Assembly: GCF_042466685.1 (NCBI RefSeq)
Contig: NZ_CP170448.1
Span: forward strand, 434,001 to 498,000
Source: Vreelandella sp042466685
GTDB taxonomy: Bacteria; Pseudomonadota; Gammaproteobacteria; Pseudomonadales; Halomonadaceae
Reading direction: 5' to 3'
DNA length: 64,000 bases
Of the stretch, positions 17,940-27,671 are shown one piece after another. Made by a program: the position numbers and the translations under genes. Each line of letters starts with the position of its first letter. Within the stretch, counting starts at the first letter, position 1. The notes beneath the pieces were generated by a model, which was given only the letters and a program-made list of their open reading frames with translations, was not told where the DNA came from and ran no database searches.

Positions 17940-18947
17940 ATGTTCACTTCTAACGCTCTCAACTCGTCCATTCGTCAACGTATTGCCAAGGGTGTGGCGG
18001 GTGCCACGTTAGCCACTACGGCGCTCACCGCCATGTCGGCAATATCCGTCGCCCAGGCCGATTTCCCTCAGCGGGACATCCGCATGATTGTGCCCTGGCC
18101 CGCTGGTGGTGGTGCTGATGCGATCTCGCGTAAGATCAGCAGCCTGGCCGAAGAGTCGCTGCCTACCTCCATCTACGTTGAGAATATCGGCGGGGCAGTG
18201 ACAGCCACCGGGCTGATGCAGTTGGGCCAGGCGCGTCCCGACGGACATACCATTGGTGTGCTGACCTACGACAGCGTTGTGACCTTGCCTCGTGGCAATA
18301 TGGTGCCAGGCTACTCGCTGGATAATCTGGAGCCTTTCGCGAGAGTGACTCAGGAGGCCGATGCTATCGTGGTGTCGGAGCAGTCCGGCTACTCGTCTTA
18401 TGAAGAGCTGATCGCGGCAGCCGAGGCTGATCCCGGCACGGTGCGTATCGGGGTGGCGCCGGAGGGGTCTGGCCCTTATCTGGCGGTGCGCCGTCTGGAA
18501 GCAGCTACAGGCGTATCATTTAATGTCATTTCCTATCCGGGATCTTCCACGGCCGAAGCCGAAGCACTATTGTCCGGAGAGATCGATGCTGCTATCTCAA
18601 GCCTGGGCGACTTCTCCGGCATCCTGTCCTCCGGTGATGCTTTAGGTGTGGTCGAACTGTCTGGTTCGCAGAACGCCGCGTATCCTGACGTGCCACCGAT
18701 CTCTGAATTTGGTATCGACTTTGAAACTGGTAGCTTCATTGTGCTGGCGGCCCCGGCCAATACTCCAGAGGATGTCATTGAAACGCTGGAGACTACCTAC
18801 CACGAGGCTTACCAGAGTGAAGAGTTTCAGGAGTGGGTCACCAGCATTGGTGTTGCTCCGGGGTGGCTCGGTAGCGAGGAAGTCAACGAGTGGATCGAGA
18901 GCTACCAGCAGAAAACCTTTGACGCCATGGATGAGCTGAATCTCTAA
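17940..18947 (+). CDS. tctC: TctC-type periplasmic binding protein of a tripartite tricarboxylate transporter (system 1)
   Basis: This 335-residue protein has a long signal peptide ending near ...SVAQA (about residue 40) and the Bug/TctC fold: FPQRDIRMIVPWPAGGGADA at the start of domain 1, and a typical C-terminus (GWLGSEEVNEWIESYQQ). Such proteins catch carboxylates in the periplasm and deliver them to TctAB. AGGAG lies upstream of the ATG. It follows the RraA-like gene by 60 bp and precedes tctB and tctA. The ligand is not predictable from sequence; the sugar-acid enzymes nearby suggest an aldarate, uronate or related acid. Confidence 0.93.
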   Translation: MFTSNALNSSIRQRIAKGVAGATLATTALTAMSAISVAQADFPQRDIRMIVPWPAGGGADAISRKISSLAEESLPTSIYVENIGGAVTATGLMQLGQARPDGHTIGVLTYDSVVTLPRGNMVPGYSLDNLEPFARVTQEADAIVVSEQSGYSSYEELIAAAEADPGTVRIGVAPEGSGPYLAVRRLEAATGVSFNVISYPGSSTAEAEALLSGEIDAAISSLGDFSGILSSGDALGVVELSGSQNAAYPDVPPISEFGIDFETGSFIVLAAPANTPEDVIETLETTYHEAYQSEEFQEWVTSIGVAPGWLGSEEVNEWIESYQQKTFDAMDELNL

Positions 18948-19129
18948 GCTCTATTGGCTTCAGGGACATCGGCGGGACGCCTCGCCGATGGCAAAGGTTC
19001 AACCGGGTAGGGCGCCTGACGGTACATAAGGCGCCCGCCCGGGCCCACTGATTCTGGTCGTAATCCACTTCTCCCCCCCCGATCACCAAGTTGTCGGTCT
19101 CCAAAGCGTAGAGACCGAGAGAGGTTTTG

Positions 19130-19654
19130 ATGTCTCGTTCTTCTTCCCTGCTAGCACGTTCGCTTGGCACCGGCGCGGCCCGGTTCCATGGTGTGCTGGC
19201 ACTGCTTTCGCTTGCCTACTTGATTGGCAGCCTAGAGATGGGCCCACCCCTAGAAGGTGGTAAGTTGACGCCATCTTTCTTCCCGCTGTTGATCGGCGTA
19301 CTGGCTACGGTGCTGTGTAGTCTGCAGTGGTGGTCTGCGGTACGTCATATCAGTGCTGATGGCGCAGATTGTGCTAACGAGGCCAGCAATAACGAGGCGC
19401 CGACAGGTGCCGCACGAGGCCGTCGTTTATCGCTGGAACTGACGCTGATGGTAGCGACCCTGGTCTATGTACTCGCTTTCCAGTGGCTGGGCTACGTGCT
19501 GTCTACTGCGGTCTACGTCCTGGCGGTTATGCTGCTGTTCTCAGGGCTGAGCAAGTGGTTGAGCAAGGTGGTGATTGCACTGGCGATCACCGCAGTGGGC
19601 TTTGTGCTGTTCAACCAGGTCTTCAACGTCCGTTTGCCGACACTCTGGGGGTAA
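19130..19654 (+). CDS. tctB: TctB-type small membrane subunit (system 1)
   Basis: The protein (174 aa) shows the usual four hydrophobic helices: two near the N-terminus (about 15-35 and 45-65), then two after a hydrophilic loop (about 105-130 and 135-165). The start is ATG 19130, five bases after GAGAGAGG. It sits between tctC and tctA of the same operon. TctB is required with TctA for proton- or sodium-driven uptake. Confidence 0.9.
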   Translation: MSRSSSLLARSLGTGAARFHGVLALLSLAYLIGSLEMGPPLEGGKLTPSFFPLLIGVLATVLCSLQWWSAVRHISADGADCANEASNNEAPTGAARGRRLSLELTLMVATLVYVLAFQWLGYVLSTAVYVLAVMLLFSGLSKWLSKVVIALAITAVGFVLFNQVFNVRLPTLWG

Positions 19655-19704
19655 GCCATGCCTAGTAATTCGATAACCGTACACCAATGCGTGGAGGGTG
19701 ATGC

Positions 19705-21225
19705 GTGGACTTTATAATGCAAGTGGCGGGAAGCTTTAGCCTCCTGCTCAATCCCACGGTGCTGTTTTATGTCGTCGCTGGCTTTCTGATCGGCACTATC
19801 TTTTCGGCAATTCCTGGCCTGACTGCCACTCTGGCGCTGGCACTGTTATTGCCGTTGACCTATAGCCTGGACGTGACCACTGCACTAATGGCCTGCGCCA
19901 GCATTTATATGGCGGGCATGTGTGGTGGCAGTATCACCGCTACTACCATTAATATTCCCGGTGCGCCGTCCTCGATGATGACGGCGTTGGAAGGTTATCC
20001 CATGCAGCAGCGAGGCGAAGGCCCTCTGGCGCTGGGGCATGCTGCCTTTGGTTCAATGATCGGCGGCGTCTTCGGTGCGGTGCTGCTGGTAGTGTTGGCA
20101 CCGCTGGTCGCTGACCTGTCGTTGCTAGTGCAGACCACCGGCAAATGCGCGCTAATCCTGTTTGCGTTAACGGTCATCGTGATCGCACAGCGGGGCAATG
20201 TGCGCCGTGCGGCCATTGCGGCTTGCCTTGGTCTAATGCTGGCCACCGTGGGGCTCGATGCCATGGTGCCGGTGGCGAGGTTCAGCTTTGGTATGGGAGA
20301 TCTGGCCGCAGGCATTGATCTAATGCCAGTGATCATCGGTACCTTTGCGATCAGCGAGCTCTTGGTGCAGTTGGCCGATAACGACGAGGCGAAGCGCATT
20401 CGCGAGAAATTAAAGAGCGTCGCGAAGATTCGCCGCCGCGATTTTATTCCGCCGTTTTCATCGATTCGTCGTATTGGTGCCGCCTGCTACCTTAAGTCCT
20501 CTACCATCGGCTATCTGGTAGGCACCCTGCCTGGTGCGGGCGGTTCCATGGGCGGCTTCCTGGCTTACGTTGAAGCGGTGCGTACCTCGCGCGAACCAGA
20601 CAGCTTTGGTAAGGGCAATCCGCAAGGTATTGCTGCAGCGGAAAGTGCCAACAATGCGGTCTGTGGTGGTGCCCTCGTGCCCATGCTGACCTTTGGCATC
20701 CCAGGTGACCCGATCACTGCCATCGTGCTTGGCGTGCTGGTGATCAACGGCATTCAGCCGGGGCCCCAGTTGATGGAGTCGCAAGCTGGGTTGATCGCCC
20801 CTATGCTGGCAGCGCTGATCTTCAGTGCGTTGGTTCTGATCCCGCTAACCATGTACCTGCTGGGTCCCTACTTTATCCGCATTGTGCGCATTCGCCGCGA
20901 CGTACTGTTTGGCTCAATCGCTATGTTGGCGGTAGTCGGTAGCTATGTAGCGACCTACTCGACCTTCCAGATGCTGATGACGTTGGTCATGGGGGTGTTG
21001 GCATTCTATATGCGCAAGTATGGCTATCCAGTGGTGACCCTGCTACTCGGCTTTATCCTCGGCCCAGGTCTGGAAGAATATTTGCGTCGTTCTTTGACAT
21101 TGTCCAACGGCGACCTAACGGTATTCTTTACCCAGCCTGATAGTCTGTTCTTCATTGTGTTGACCGCGGTTTTTGTCTATTTTCTGGCAATCCGTAAGCC
21201 GGTTCAGTTGAAGACCGGTGAATAA
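19705..21225 (+). CDS. tctA: TctA-type large membrane subunit (system 1), 506 aa
   Basis: A multi-helix TctA (DUF112) permease of normal length. Seen: the repeated motif GTIFSAIPGLTATLALALLL in the first half and VGTLPGAGGSMGGFLAY with TFGIPGDPITAIVLGVL in the second, the two inverted-topology cores of the family. GTG 19705 is the start, seven bases after GGAGG. The operon closes with a strong terminator 40 bases after the stop. It shares general organisation but not obvious close identity with the second TctA at 25981. Confidence 0.93.
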   Translation: MDFIMQVAGSFSLLLNPTVLFYVVAGFLIGTIFSAIPGLTATLALALLLPLTYSLDVTTALMACASIYMAGMCGGSITATTINIPGAPSSMMTALEGYPMQQRGEGPLALGHAAFGSMIGGVFGAVLLVVLAPLVADLSLLVQTTGKCALILFALTVIVIAQRGNVRRAAIAACLGLMLATVGLDAMVPVARFSFGMGDLAAGIDLMPVIIGTFAISELLVQLADNDEAKRIREKLKSVAKIRRRDFIPPFSSIRRIGAACYLKSSTIGYLVGTLPGAGGSMGGFLAYVEAVRTSREPDSFGKGNPQGIAAAESANNAVCGGALVPMLTFGIPGDPITAIVLGVLVINGIQPGPQLMESQAGLIAPMLAALIFSALVLIPLTMYLLGPYFIRIVRIRRDVLFGSIAMLAVVGSYVATYSTFQMLMTLVMGVLAFYMRKYGYPVVTLLLGFILGPGLEEYLRRSLTLSNGDLTVFFTQPDSLFFIVLTAVFVYFLAIRKPVQLKTGE

Positions 21226-21264
21226 GCCAACTGAGGTAACGGAATAACAAAAGCAGCAGATTCT

Positions 21265-21308
21265 GGCGTCTGAAGTGAGGTTGAAAAACCTCACTTCAGA
21301 CGCCTTTT
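21265..21308 (+). terminator. Strong terminator after the first transporter operon
   Basis: An 18-bp perfect stem (GGCGTCTGAAGTGAGGTT and its complement) with a four-base GAAA loop is followed by TTTT, right after the tctA stop. Confidence 0.9.
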
Positions 21309-21380
21309 ATATCGCCGACTCTTAGCCATGAATGGTGACTTGCCAGCATGGCCTTATCGTCTTATAGAACTGCGATGAAT

Positions 21381-21410
21381 AAAAAAGGCCCTCGCCATTG
21401 GCGAGGGCCT
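21381..21410 (-). terminator. Terminator of the aldehyde dehydrogenase gene
   Basis: On the minus strand GGCCCTCGCC and GGCGAGGGCC pair around a three-base loop and run into six T residues. Confidence 0.9.
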
Positions 21411-21470
21411 AGTCATGCCAGGCGAGAGTTCAGGTAGAGATAACCCTGGGTGTCGCCAACTGATGGGCCA

Positions 21471-23051
21471 TTAGCGTTTGCCGTTAACCTGGCGGGGCAG
21501 GTCCAGAGGGTTGTTAGCTTTGAGGCTATCAGGGGCCAGTTGCTCTGGTAGCGCCTGGTAGCAAACCGGGCGTAGGAATCGCTGAATTGCGGCACTGCCC
21601 ACCGAGGTAGTGCGTGAGTCGGAGGTTGAGGGCCATGGGCCACCGTGGACCATGGAGTGGCACACTTCGACGCCGGTGGGCCAGCCATTAAACAGAATGC
21701 GCCCGGCGCGACGCTCTAGCAGCGGGAGCAGTTTGTCGGCCAGCTCGTAATCGGCTTCCTCAAGATGGATCGTGGCGGTCAGTTGGCCTTCCAGCGCGGT
21801 TAATACCTGTTGTATCTGAGCTACTGACTCGCACTCAACCACCAGCGCACAGGAGCCAAACACTTCATCGTGTAGTTCGGCGTTGCCGATGAAAGCATCG
21901 GCGGTGGTCCGGAAAAGGTGCGGTTGGCAGGGGCAGGCGAGTTCGTCATTGCCTTTGCCCTGGGCGACCAGGGTGACCTTCGTCTGCTCTTTAAGCCGCG
22001 CCACGCCTTGCTGGTAGGCGGCGTGGATACCGGGCGTTAGCATCAGCTGAGAAGCGGCATCGCGCACTACTGTACCGGCCTGCTCGACAAAGCGCTCAAG
22101 TGCAGAGCCGGACAGGGCCAGGACTAACCCAGGGTTGGTGCAGAACTGGCCGGCACCCATGGTCAGTGAAGCGACGAAGGCATCGCCCAACGCCTCGGCG
22201 TTGGCTTCCAGGTGCTGTGGCAGTAGCAGTACCGGATTGATGCTGCTCATCTCGGCGTAAACGGGAATTGGCTGCGGGCGCGCCTGAGCGGTACGTAGAA
22301 GGGCGGTGCCGCCATTGCGAGAGCCGGTGAAGCCGACTGCCTGGATGCGCGGGTCCTTGACCAGTGCCTGGCCGAGCTCATTACCACTGCCGTAGAGCAG
22401 CGAGAACACACCTTCCGGCATATTCAAGCTCTTCGCGGCCTGTTGTACGGCGCGACCGACCAGTTCGGAAGTGCCGGGGTGAGCTGAGTGCGCCTTGACA
22501 ATGACCGGGCAGCCCGCTGCTAGTGCCGCCGCGGTATCGCCGCCGGCAACAGAGAAAGCCAGCGGGAAGTTGCTGGCCCCGAAGACAGTGACCGGACCCA
22601 TAGGAATTTGTTGTTGGGCCAGTGATGGGCGAGGCATGGGCGCGCGATCGGGGAGTGCATCCTCGATGCGGATACCGAGGTAGTCGCCGCTGCGCAAGAC
22701 CTCGGCGAACAGCTTGAGCTGGCCGCAAGTACGCCCGCGTTCGCCTTCAAGACGTGCGTTGGGCAGGCCCGTTTCGGCCATGGCGCGCTCGGTCAGTGTA
22801 TCGCCGAGGGCTTCAATGTTGTCGGCTATAGCCTCAAGAAAGGCGGCTCGCTCGACCAGCGGTAGGCGGCGGTAGGTAAGAAAGGCGTCTTCTGCCAGCT
22901 GGCAGGCGCGCTCAACTTCATCCTGGCCAGCCAGCGGGTACTGGGGAGCAATAGGCTCGCCAGAAGCGGGGTTGACTGCCGAGATGCCACGGTCGTCGGG
23001 GGAGCCGGCAAGCGACTCAAAGCCGATCAGGTGATGGCCTTCGATTGTCAT
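21471..23051 (-). CDS. NADP-type aldehyde dehydrogenase of the 2,5-dioxovalerate (alpha-ketoglutarate semialdehyde) class, 526 aa
   Basis: The ALDH superfamily fold is clear, with catalytic Cys in GAGQFCTNPG (about 305) and general-base Glu in VYAEMSSINP (about 265), and the NAD(P)-binding VTVFGASNFPLAFSVAGGDT (about 155). The AEMSSINP form and the roughly 525-residue length are typical of 2,5-dioxovalerate dehydrogenase, which oxidises alpha-ketoglutarate semialdehyde to 2-oxoglutarate at the end of aldarate, pentose and hydroxyproline oxidation. GGAG lies upstream of ATG 23051. It lies after the SDR gene on the same strand, between two TTT systems, so a role in finishing oxidation of an imported sugar acid fits. 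Other aldehyde substrates cannot be excluded. Confidence 0.88.
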   Translation of the reverse strand: MTIEGHHLIGFESLAGSPDDRGISAVNPASGEPIAPQYPLAGQDEVERACQLAEDAFLTYRRLPLVERAAFLEAIADNIEALGDTLTERAMAETGLPNARLEGERGRTCGQLKLFAEVLRSGDYLGIRIEDALPDRAPMPRPSLAQQQIPMGPVTVFGASNFPLAFSVAGGDTAAALAAGCPVIVKAHSAHPGTSELVGRAVQQAAKSLNMPEGVFSLLYGSGNELGQALVKDPRIQAVGFTGSRNGGTALLRTAQARPQPIPVYAEMSSINPVLLLPQHLEANAEALGDAFVASLTMGAGQFCTNPGLVLALSGSALERFVEQAGTVVRDAASQLMLTPGIHAAYQQGVARLKEQTKVTLVAQGKGNDELACPCQPHLFRTTADAFIGNAELHDEVFGSCALVVECESVAQIQQVLTALEGQLTATIHLEEADYELADKLLPLLERRAGRILFNGWPTGVEVCHSMVHGGPWPSTSDSRTTSVGSAAIQRFLRPVCYQALPEQLAPDSLKANNPLDLPRQVNGKR

Positions 23052-23180
23052 AGTGGGTCTCCTGCAATAGGGGATAACGTCGGTGGATGGTAGGTGGTGG
23101 CGAAGCGGCCGGAAACATGGCCGACCGCTTGGGGTGCGCGATCAGTTAGCGCCAAAACATTCACCCAGGCGTGAGGCGCC

Positions 23181-23957
23181 TTAGGGGCACATCTGGCCGC
23201 CGTTGACGTCGATAACTTGGCCGGTGATGTAGCCACTGGCAGCGTGGGAGGCTAGGAACAGGAAGGACGGTGCGCACTCCTCGGACGTGCCGACGCGGCC
23301 CATGGCGATGCTGGAAGCGATTTTTTCCATCAGCTCAGGGCTCTTGTCAGCGTGGAAGGCTGTATCGATAGTGCCCGGCGCGACGATGTTGAAGCGTACG
23401 TTATCCTTGGTGAATTCCTTCACATAATTGCGGTGCAAGTTGTGCAGCATGGCCTTGGAGCCGCCGTACAAGGATGCGCCCAGGCCACCGCCCTCGCGAC
23501 CAGCGATCGAGCCGGTGCTAATGACGCTGGCAGTTTCGCCACGCTTCTTGGCGGAGGCCTTCAGGTGCGGCATAGCGAAGCGTGTGGTCATGATGACGGA
23601 GCGCAGGTTCAGGTCCATCACCAGATTAAAATCGTCGTCTTCGAGGGACTCAAGGCCTTTACGTACCCCGAGCCCACCGGCGTTGTTGATCAGTACGTCG
23701 AGGCTACCAAATTGCTCGACGAAAGCATTGACCAGTTTCTCGCACTCACCGCTCTTGGTGAGGTCGCACTCATAGTAGGCAAAACGCGCGCCTTCGGCTT
23801 CCAGCTGGGTAATGAGCTCCTTAGCAGCCTCGTCCTTCTGGTGGCTGTTGATGCCGACGGTAGCACCTTGGCGAGCAAAGGCTACCGCAGCGGCGCGACC
23901 AATGCCTTTAGTAGAGCCAGTGATAAGAACGGTCTTGTCGTTGAGATCGGCGAACAT
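23181..23957 (-). CDS. SDR oxidoreductase, paralogue of the DEH-reductase-type SDR, 258 aa
   Basis: Rossmann motif TGSTKGIGRAA near residue 13, NNAGG near 90, catalytic Ser in SVISTGS and Tyr/Lys in SLYGGSKAM near 160-170. Start ATG 23957 follows CAGGAGTACTT; the longer frame to 23999 lacks a better site. The second half is strikingly close to the SDR at 32334 (shared stretches include STGSIAGREGGG, HNLHRN, RFNIVAPGTIDTAFH and the identical end GYITGQVIDVNGGQMCP). In this location it may act on the acid carried by the neighbouring TctABC systems rather than on DEH. It is followed by the aldehyde dehydrogenase gene, probably in one operon. Confidence 0.88.
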   Translation of the reverse strand: MFADLNDKTVLITGSTKGIGRAAAVAFARQGATVGINSHQKDEAAKELITQLEAEGARFAYYECDLTKSGECEKLVNAFVEQFGSLDVLINNAGGLGVRKGLESLEDDDFNLVMDLNLRSVIMTTRFAMPHLKASAKKRGETASVISTGSIAGREGGGLGASLYGGSKAMLHNLHRNYVKEFTKDNVRFNIVAPGTIDTAFHADKSPELMEKIASSIAMGRVGTSEECAPSFLFLASHAASGYITGQVIDVNGGQMCP

Positions 23958-24475
23958 GAAGTACTCCTGAATGAATCGGGTCTGCACTGAGCCCCGCATA
24001 GAGTTGAAGAATGGGGAGAAGGGCTACGTAGCGAAAAGCTTGGTTTTATTCTGCTGGGTGTCGGCCTGGATGCAGTAAGGGACGTACGTAGCTACACGTA
24101 GCTAGCCAGCATTACCCACCTAACCTTAGACCAGCGCTCTGTGGCTTTCAAACAAATAATAACAAGTTGTTGGGTGATGATGAGGTGTAGCGCTTATGAA
24201 GAGATTTTTTTCTGACGTTTAAGTGAAAGAATATTTAATCTAATAATTATATAAGTTTATGTTTTCAATAATTTTAAATATTTAATGTGAAAGTGTGTGA
24301 AGTTGATTTCGGTGATGTCGAAGTGGTGTGTTAGTAGAAAGTCTAACTTGTAATAACTTGTATAATCCATGTTGAGAAGTCACGATTGCTTGCGTGCTTC
24401 CCGGTGGCGGTCCTTGCAGGTCCTAGCCGGGCCTTCAGAACTCAACTAACAAGTAAACAACAAGAGAGATAATCC
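23958..24475. other. Divergent promoter region between the SDR and the second transporter
   Basis: No gene is seen. The sequence turns very AT-rich at about 24190-24370. AACTTGTAATAACTTGTATAAT at 24347-24368 contains a direct repeat AACTTGTA and ends in a good -10 box; ATAACAAGTTGTT at 24166-24178 is a related dyad. They are candidate sites for the FadR-type regulator at 27672, not proven. Confidence 0.4.
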
Positions 24476-25441
24476 ATGCGAACGCTTACACAACTGCTCT
24501 GCACTTCCCTGTTGGTGGCCACCTCTACGGTTGCTGTTGGTGCCGACTACCCTTCCAAGCCGATTACACTGATTGTGCCCTGGTCCGCTGGTGGCGGTAC
24601 CGACGCCGTGGGTCGGCAGTTTGCTGCCGGTCTACAGGAAGAGTTGGGGCAGCCTGTCAATGTAGTCAACCGTACAGGTGGTGCTGGTGTTGTCGGCCAC
24701 GTAGCAATGACAAGGGCTCGCCCCGATGGCTATACGTTAGGTTTGGGCACCGCTGAGATCGCCACCTATAGGCACATCGGTACTGCCGATCTGTCCTACG
24801 AAGACTTCACTCCGATTGCTCTGCTTAATCTCGACTACGCGGCGTTCACTGTTAGCGCTGATTCACCGTGGAAGAACCTGGATGACGCGCTTGCCGATCT
24901 CGCCGAATCGCCAAATGAGTACACTGTGTCGGGCTCCGCTCCTGGTGCAGCCTACCACCTGTCTTTTGCCGGTTTCCTGGACCAGCAAGGCATCGATCCG
25001 AACACCGTTAATCTAGTGCCCAGTGAAGGGGCGGCTCCGGGGCTGCAAGAATTGGCGGCGGGTGGTGTCGATATCGTCTTTTCATCGCTACCCGAGATCG
25101 ATTCCATGCGTGAAGCCGGTCGTGTCCGCACGCTGGCGGTCTTGTCCACAGATCGTGTAGATGCTTTCCCTGATACCCCGGCAGCCGGTGAAGTGACGGG
25201 TGATGAGTGGACACATGGTTCCTGGCGCGGCCTGGTAGCCCCCGAGGGCCTGCCCGAAGATATCTCTGAGCGCCTGCTCACCGCGGCTGACAATGTGTGG
25301 AACTCCGACGACTTCCAGTCGTTCATGGAAGGTCGGGGCTTCGGCGCTGTCTGGGAAGGTCCGGAAGGTTTCGAGGAGTTCATGGCCGAGCAGGACGCCA
25401 ACAACGCATCCATCATCGATAAGCTGGGCCTTGCTCAGTGA
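24476..25441 (+). CDS. tctC: TctC-type periplasmic binding protein (system 2)
   Basis: A 321-residue Bug-family protein with signal peptide cleaved near VAVGA (residue about 23), then YPSKPITLIVPWSAGGGTDA and NRTGGAGVVGHVAMTRARPD, both standard ligand-pocket segments. AGAGAGATAA precedes the ATG. It begins the second TTT operon and differs clearly from the first TctC, so the two systems probably take different acids. Ligand unknown. Confidence 0.93.
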   Translation: MRTLTQLLCTSLLVATSTVAVGADYPSKPITLIVPWSAGGGTDAVGRQFAAGLQEELGQPVNVVNRTGGAGVVGHVAMTRARPDGYTLGLGTAEIATYRHIGTADLSYEDFTPIALLNLDYAAFTVSADSPWKNLDDALADLAESPNEYTVSGSAPGAAYHLSFAGFLDQQGIDPNTVNLVPSEGAAPGLQELAAGGVDIVFSSLPEIDSMREAGRVRTLAVLSTDRVDAFPDTPAAGEVTGDEWTHGSWRGLVAPEGLPEDISERLLTAADNVWNSDDFQSFMEGRGFGAVWEGPEGFEEFMAEQDANNASIIDKLGLAQ

Positions 25442-25510
25442 CATGCCTGAATACGCGCCGTGTCCACGGCGCATTGACTATGGCGTTACCACGCCCGGGA
25501 GATAGCCATC

Positions 25511-25984
25511 ATGCGCACCAGTGATGCGGTATCGGGAACAATGGCGGCGGCCCTCGGGGCCGTCCTCATCGTTGCTTCTGCCGATCTGGATCCTTTACCA
25601 CGCCAGGTCTACGGTGCCGGGACCTTTCCCAAGGTGGTAGGGGGCCTGCTGCTACTGATGGGAGGTCTTCTAGTTATTAAAGGGTTTAAACAGCGTCAAG
25701 CTTGGGCGCGGTGGACATCCAGGGTGGCCCTGCGTCCTTTTCTGCAGGCACTGGCGGCGGTGGTGGCCAGTGTCGTTGCCTATGTATTGCTGACGCCAGT
25801 ACTCGGTTTTCCCATCGTTGCTACGGCATTGTTGACGCTATTATTTCGCGCTTATCACCGCCAAGGGTGGTGGCGTGCTTTGTTATTTGCAGCAGTGGCG
25901 ACGACGATGATCTGGATAATGTTCGCTCAGCTTTTGCATGTGCCACTGAATCCGGGATTGCTTGAACAGGTGCTTTACCGATGA
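25511..25984 (+). CDS. tctB: TctB-type small membrane subunit (system 2)
   Basis: The 157-residue protein has four hydrophobic helices, with the family-typical GAGTFPKVVGGLLLLMGGLL segment in the first half. The stop overlaps the tctA start (ATGA), which implies translational coupling and equal expression of the two membrane subunits. Confidence 0.9.
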   Translation: MRTSDAVSGTMAAALGAVLIVASADLDPLPRQVYGAGTFPKVVGGLLLLMGGLLVIKGFKQRQAWARWTSRVALRPFLQALAAVVASVVAYVLLTPVLGFPIVATALLTLLFRAYHRQGWWRALLFAAVATTMIWIMFAQLLHVPLNPGLLEQVLYR

Positions 25985-27498
25985 ACGAACTGATGCAAGC
26001 CGCCTCTATGGTATTCAACGGGGAGGTGATCCTGGTGATCTTCGCGGCCTCCTTGTTCGGGTTGTTTATGGGGGCCATACCGGGACTCACCGCCACCATG
26101 GCGACGGCCTTGCTGGTGCCGGTAACCTTTTTCATGGAGCCGCTGCCAGCGATTGCCGCCATCGTCTCCGCTACCGCCATGGCCATCGTTGCTGGGGATA
26201 TACCCGGCGCGCTGCTGCGCATGCCGGGAACCCCGGCGTCGGCGGTCTATGCCGACGAAGCCTATCTGATGGGTAAGAAGGGCAAACTTGGTCTGGCCCT
26301 GGGCATTAATGTCACCTGCTCGATGCTGGGCGGCGTTATCGGAGTGGCGGTGCTTGCGCTGTTCGCGCCAAGGATTGCCGAGTTCGCACTGCAATTCACC
26401 AGCGACGAATATTTCTGGCTAGCTCTTCTGGGCCTATCCTGCGCGATTCTTGTAGCTGGTGGTGATCCGCTCAAGGGTGCCATCTCGATGTTGATTGGCC
26501 TGTCATTGGCACTGGTCGGCATGGACAGTGTATCCGGGCAAGTGCGATTTACGATGGGCAGCTACGATCTGCTGGCGGGCATTTCGTTGTTGCCAGTGCT
26601 GATCGGCCTGTTTGCCATTACTGAGTTATTGCGTAGCCTGCCCACAGCGGGGCAGCAAGCCTCTAAAGTAGAGACCCCCAAAGGCAAGATGCTCGATGGT
26701 GTGGCCGGTACTGTCTGGCGCTACAAGGGTGGTGTTGCCCGGGGCGGCATTCTCGGCACCCTGATCGGCGCACTGCCTGGCGCCGGGGCGGATATCGCAT
26801 CGTGGATCAGTTATGCCATTAGTCGCAAGCTCTCTCGGCACCCTGAGAAGTACGGTACTGGTCACCCTGAAGGCCTGGTCTCTGCCAGTGCTGCCAACAA
26901 TGCGGCTCTGTCAGGCGCATATATTCCCGCACTGGTGTTCGGTATTCCCGGCGACACCGTCACTGCAATTATCATTGGGGTGTTGATCACCAAGGGCATC
27001 ACACCGGGCCCGGATATCTTCACCGAGCAAGGTGCGCTGGTCAATGCCATCTTCATGGTATTCGTGTTGGCCAACTTACTGCTGTTGCCGTTGGGCCTGA
27101 TGGCAATCAAGGGCGCTGGAAGATTACTGGCGGTGCCAACAGGTATTCTCTACCCATTGATACTGATGTTTTGTATCGTAGGGGCCTTCTCCGCCAATAA
27201 CACCATGTTTGATGTCTGGGTGATGCTCGGTTTAGGGCTGGTAGGCGTCTTTCTGATGGAGAACGATTTTCCGCTGGGCCCCTTGATTCTGGCATTTATT
27301 CTCGGGCCGATTATCGAGAGCAATTTCATGCGCTCTATTCTCAAGTCCGACGGCGACCTGATAGCCTTCGTCGACAGGCCTATCGCCATGGTGCTAGCGA
27401 TACTCGCGATCCTGACGTGGACATTGATTATCGCCAGTGGCATCTGGAGAGGTAGGAAAGGGGGCGGTGAAACCAAGGCGCAGGTCAAGGCACCTTGA
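25981..27498 (+). CDS. tctA: TctA-type large membrane subunit (system 2), 505 aa
   Basis: A normal-length DUF112 permease. Core motifs seen are GLFMGAIPGLTATMATALL near residue 27, IPGALLRMPGTPASAVY near 75, LIGALPGAGADIASWISYA near 262 and VFGIPGDTVTAIIIGVL near 320. It overlaps tctB by four bases. The next gene is a GntR regulator on the same strand, probably controlling this operon. Confidence 0.93.
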   Translation: MNELMQAASMVFNGEVILVIFAASLFGLFMGAIPGLTATMATALLVPVTFFMEPLPAIAAIVSATAMAIVAGDIPGALLRMPGTPASAVYADEAYLMGKKGKLGLALGINVTCSMLGGVIGVAVLALFAPRIAEFALQFTSDEYFWLALLGLSCAILVAGGDPLKGAISMLIGLSLALVGMDSVSGQVRFTMGSYDLLAGISLLPVLIGLFAITELLRSLPTAGQQASKVETPKGKMLDGVAGTVWRYKGGVARGGILGTLIGALPGAGADIASWISYAISRKLSRHPEKYGTGHPEGLVSASAANNAALSGAYIPALVFGIPGDTVTAIIIGVLITKGITPGPDIFTEQGALVNAIFMVFVLANLLLLPLGLMAIKGAGRLLAVPTGILYPLILMFCIVGAFSANNTMFDVWVMLGLGLVGVFLMENDFPLGPLILAFILGPIIESNFMRSILKSDGDLIAFVDRPIAMVLAILAILTWTLIIASGIWRGRKGGGETKAQVKAP

Positions 27499-27528
27499 GC
27501 GCTGGCGGCTCTCAATCACTGCTAAATC

Positions 27529-27560
27529 GCAGTTCAAGCATATAGCAGTTCAAGCATATA
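27529..27560 (+). repeat. Tandem 16-bp duplication
   Basis: GCAGTTCAAGCATATA occurs twice with no spacer, at 27529-27544 and 27545-27560, between tctA and the GntR gene. It may be a chance slippage duplication or a paired binding site. Confidence 0.8.
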
Positions 27561-27671
27561 AAGGTGTCCCGGTTTGGCCGAAAAGATCCAGTCGTTGGCA
27601 CCTTTGATATGGTATACGGAAATACCGCTCACCAGCGGCCTCCAGGAAATCAAGCACCGGAGCAAGGCAGG

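Noticed and set aside
23352..23990. Plus-strand frame of 212 codons opposite the SDR
   Set aside because: The minus-strand SDR has all catalytic motifs; this frame is its shadow.
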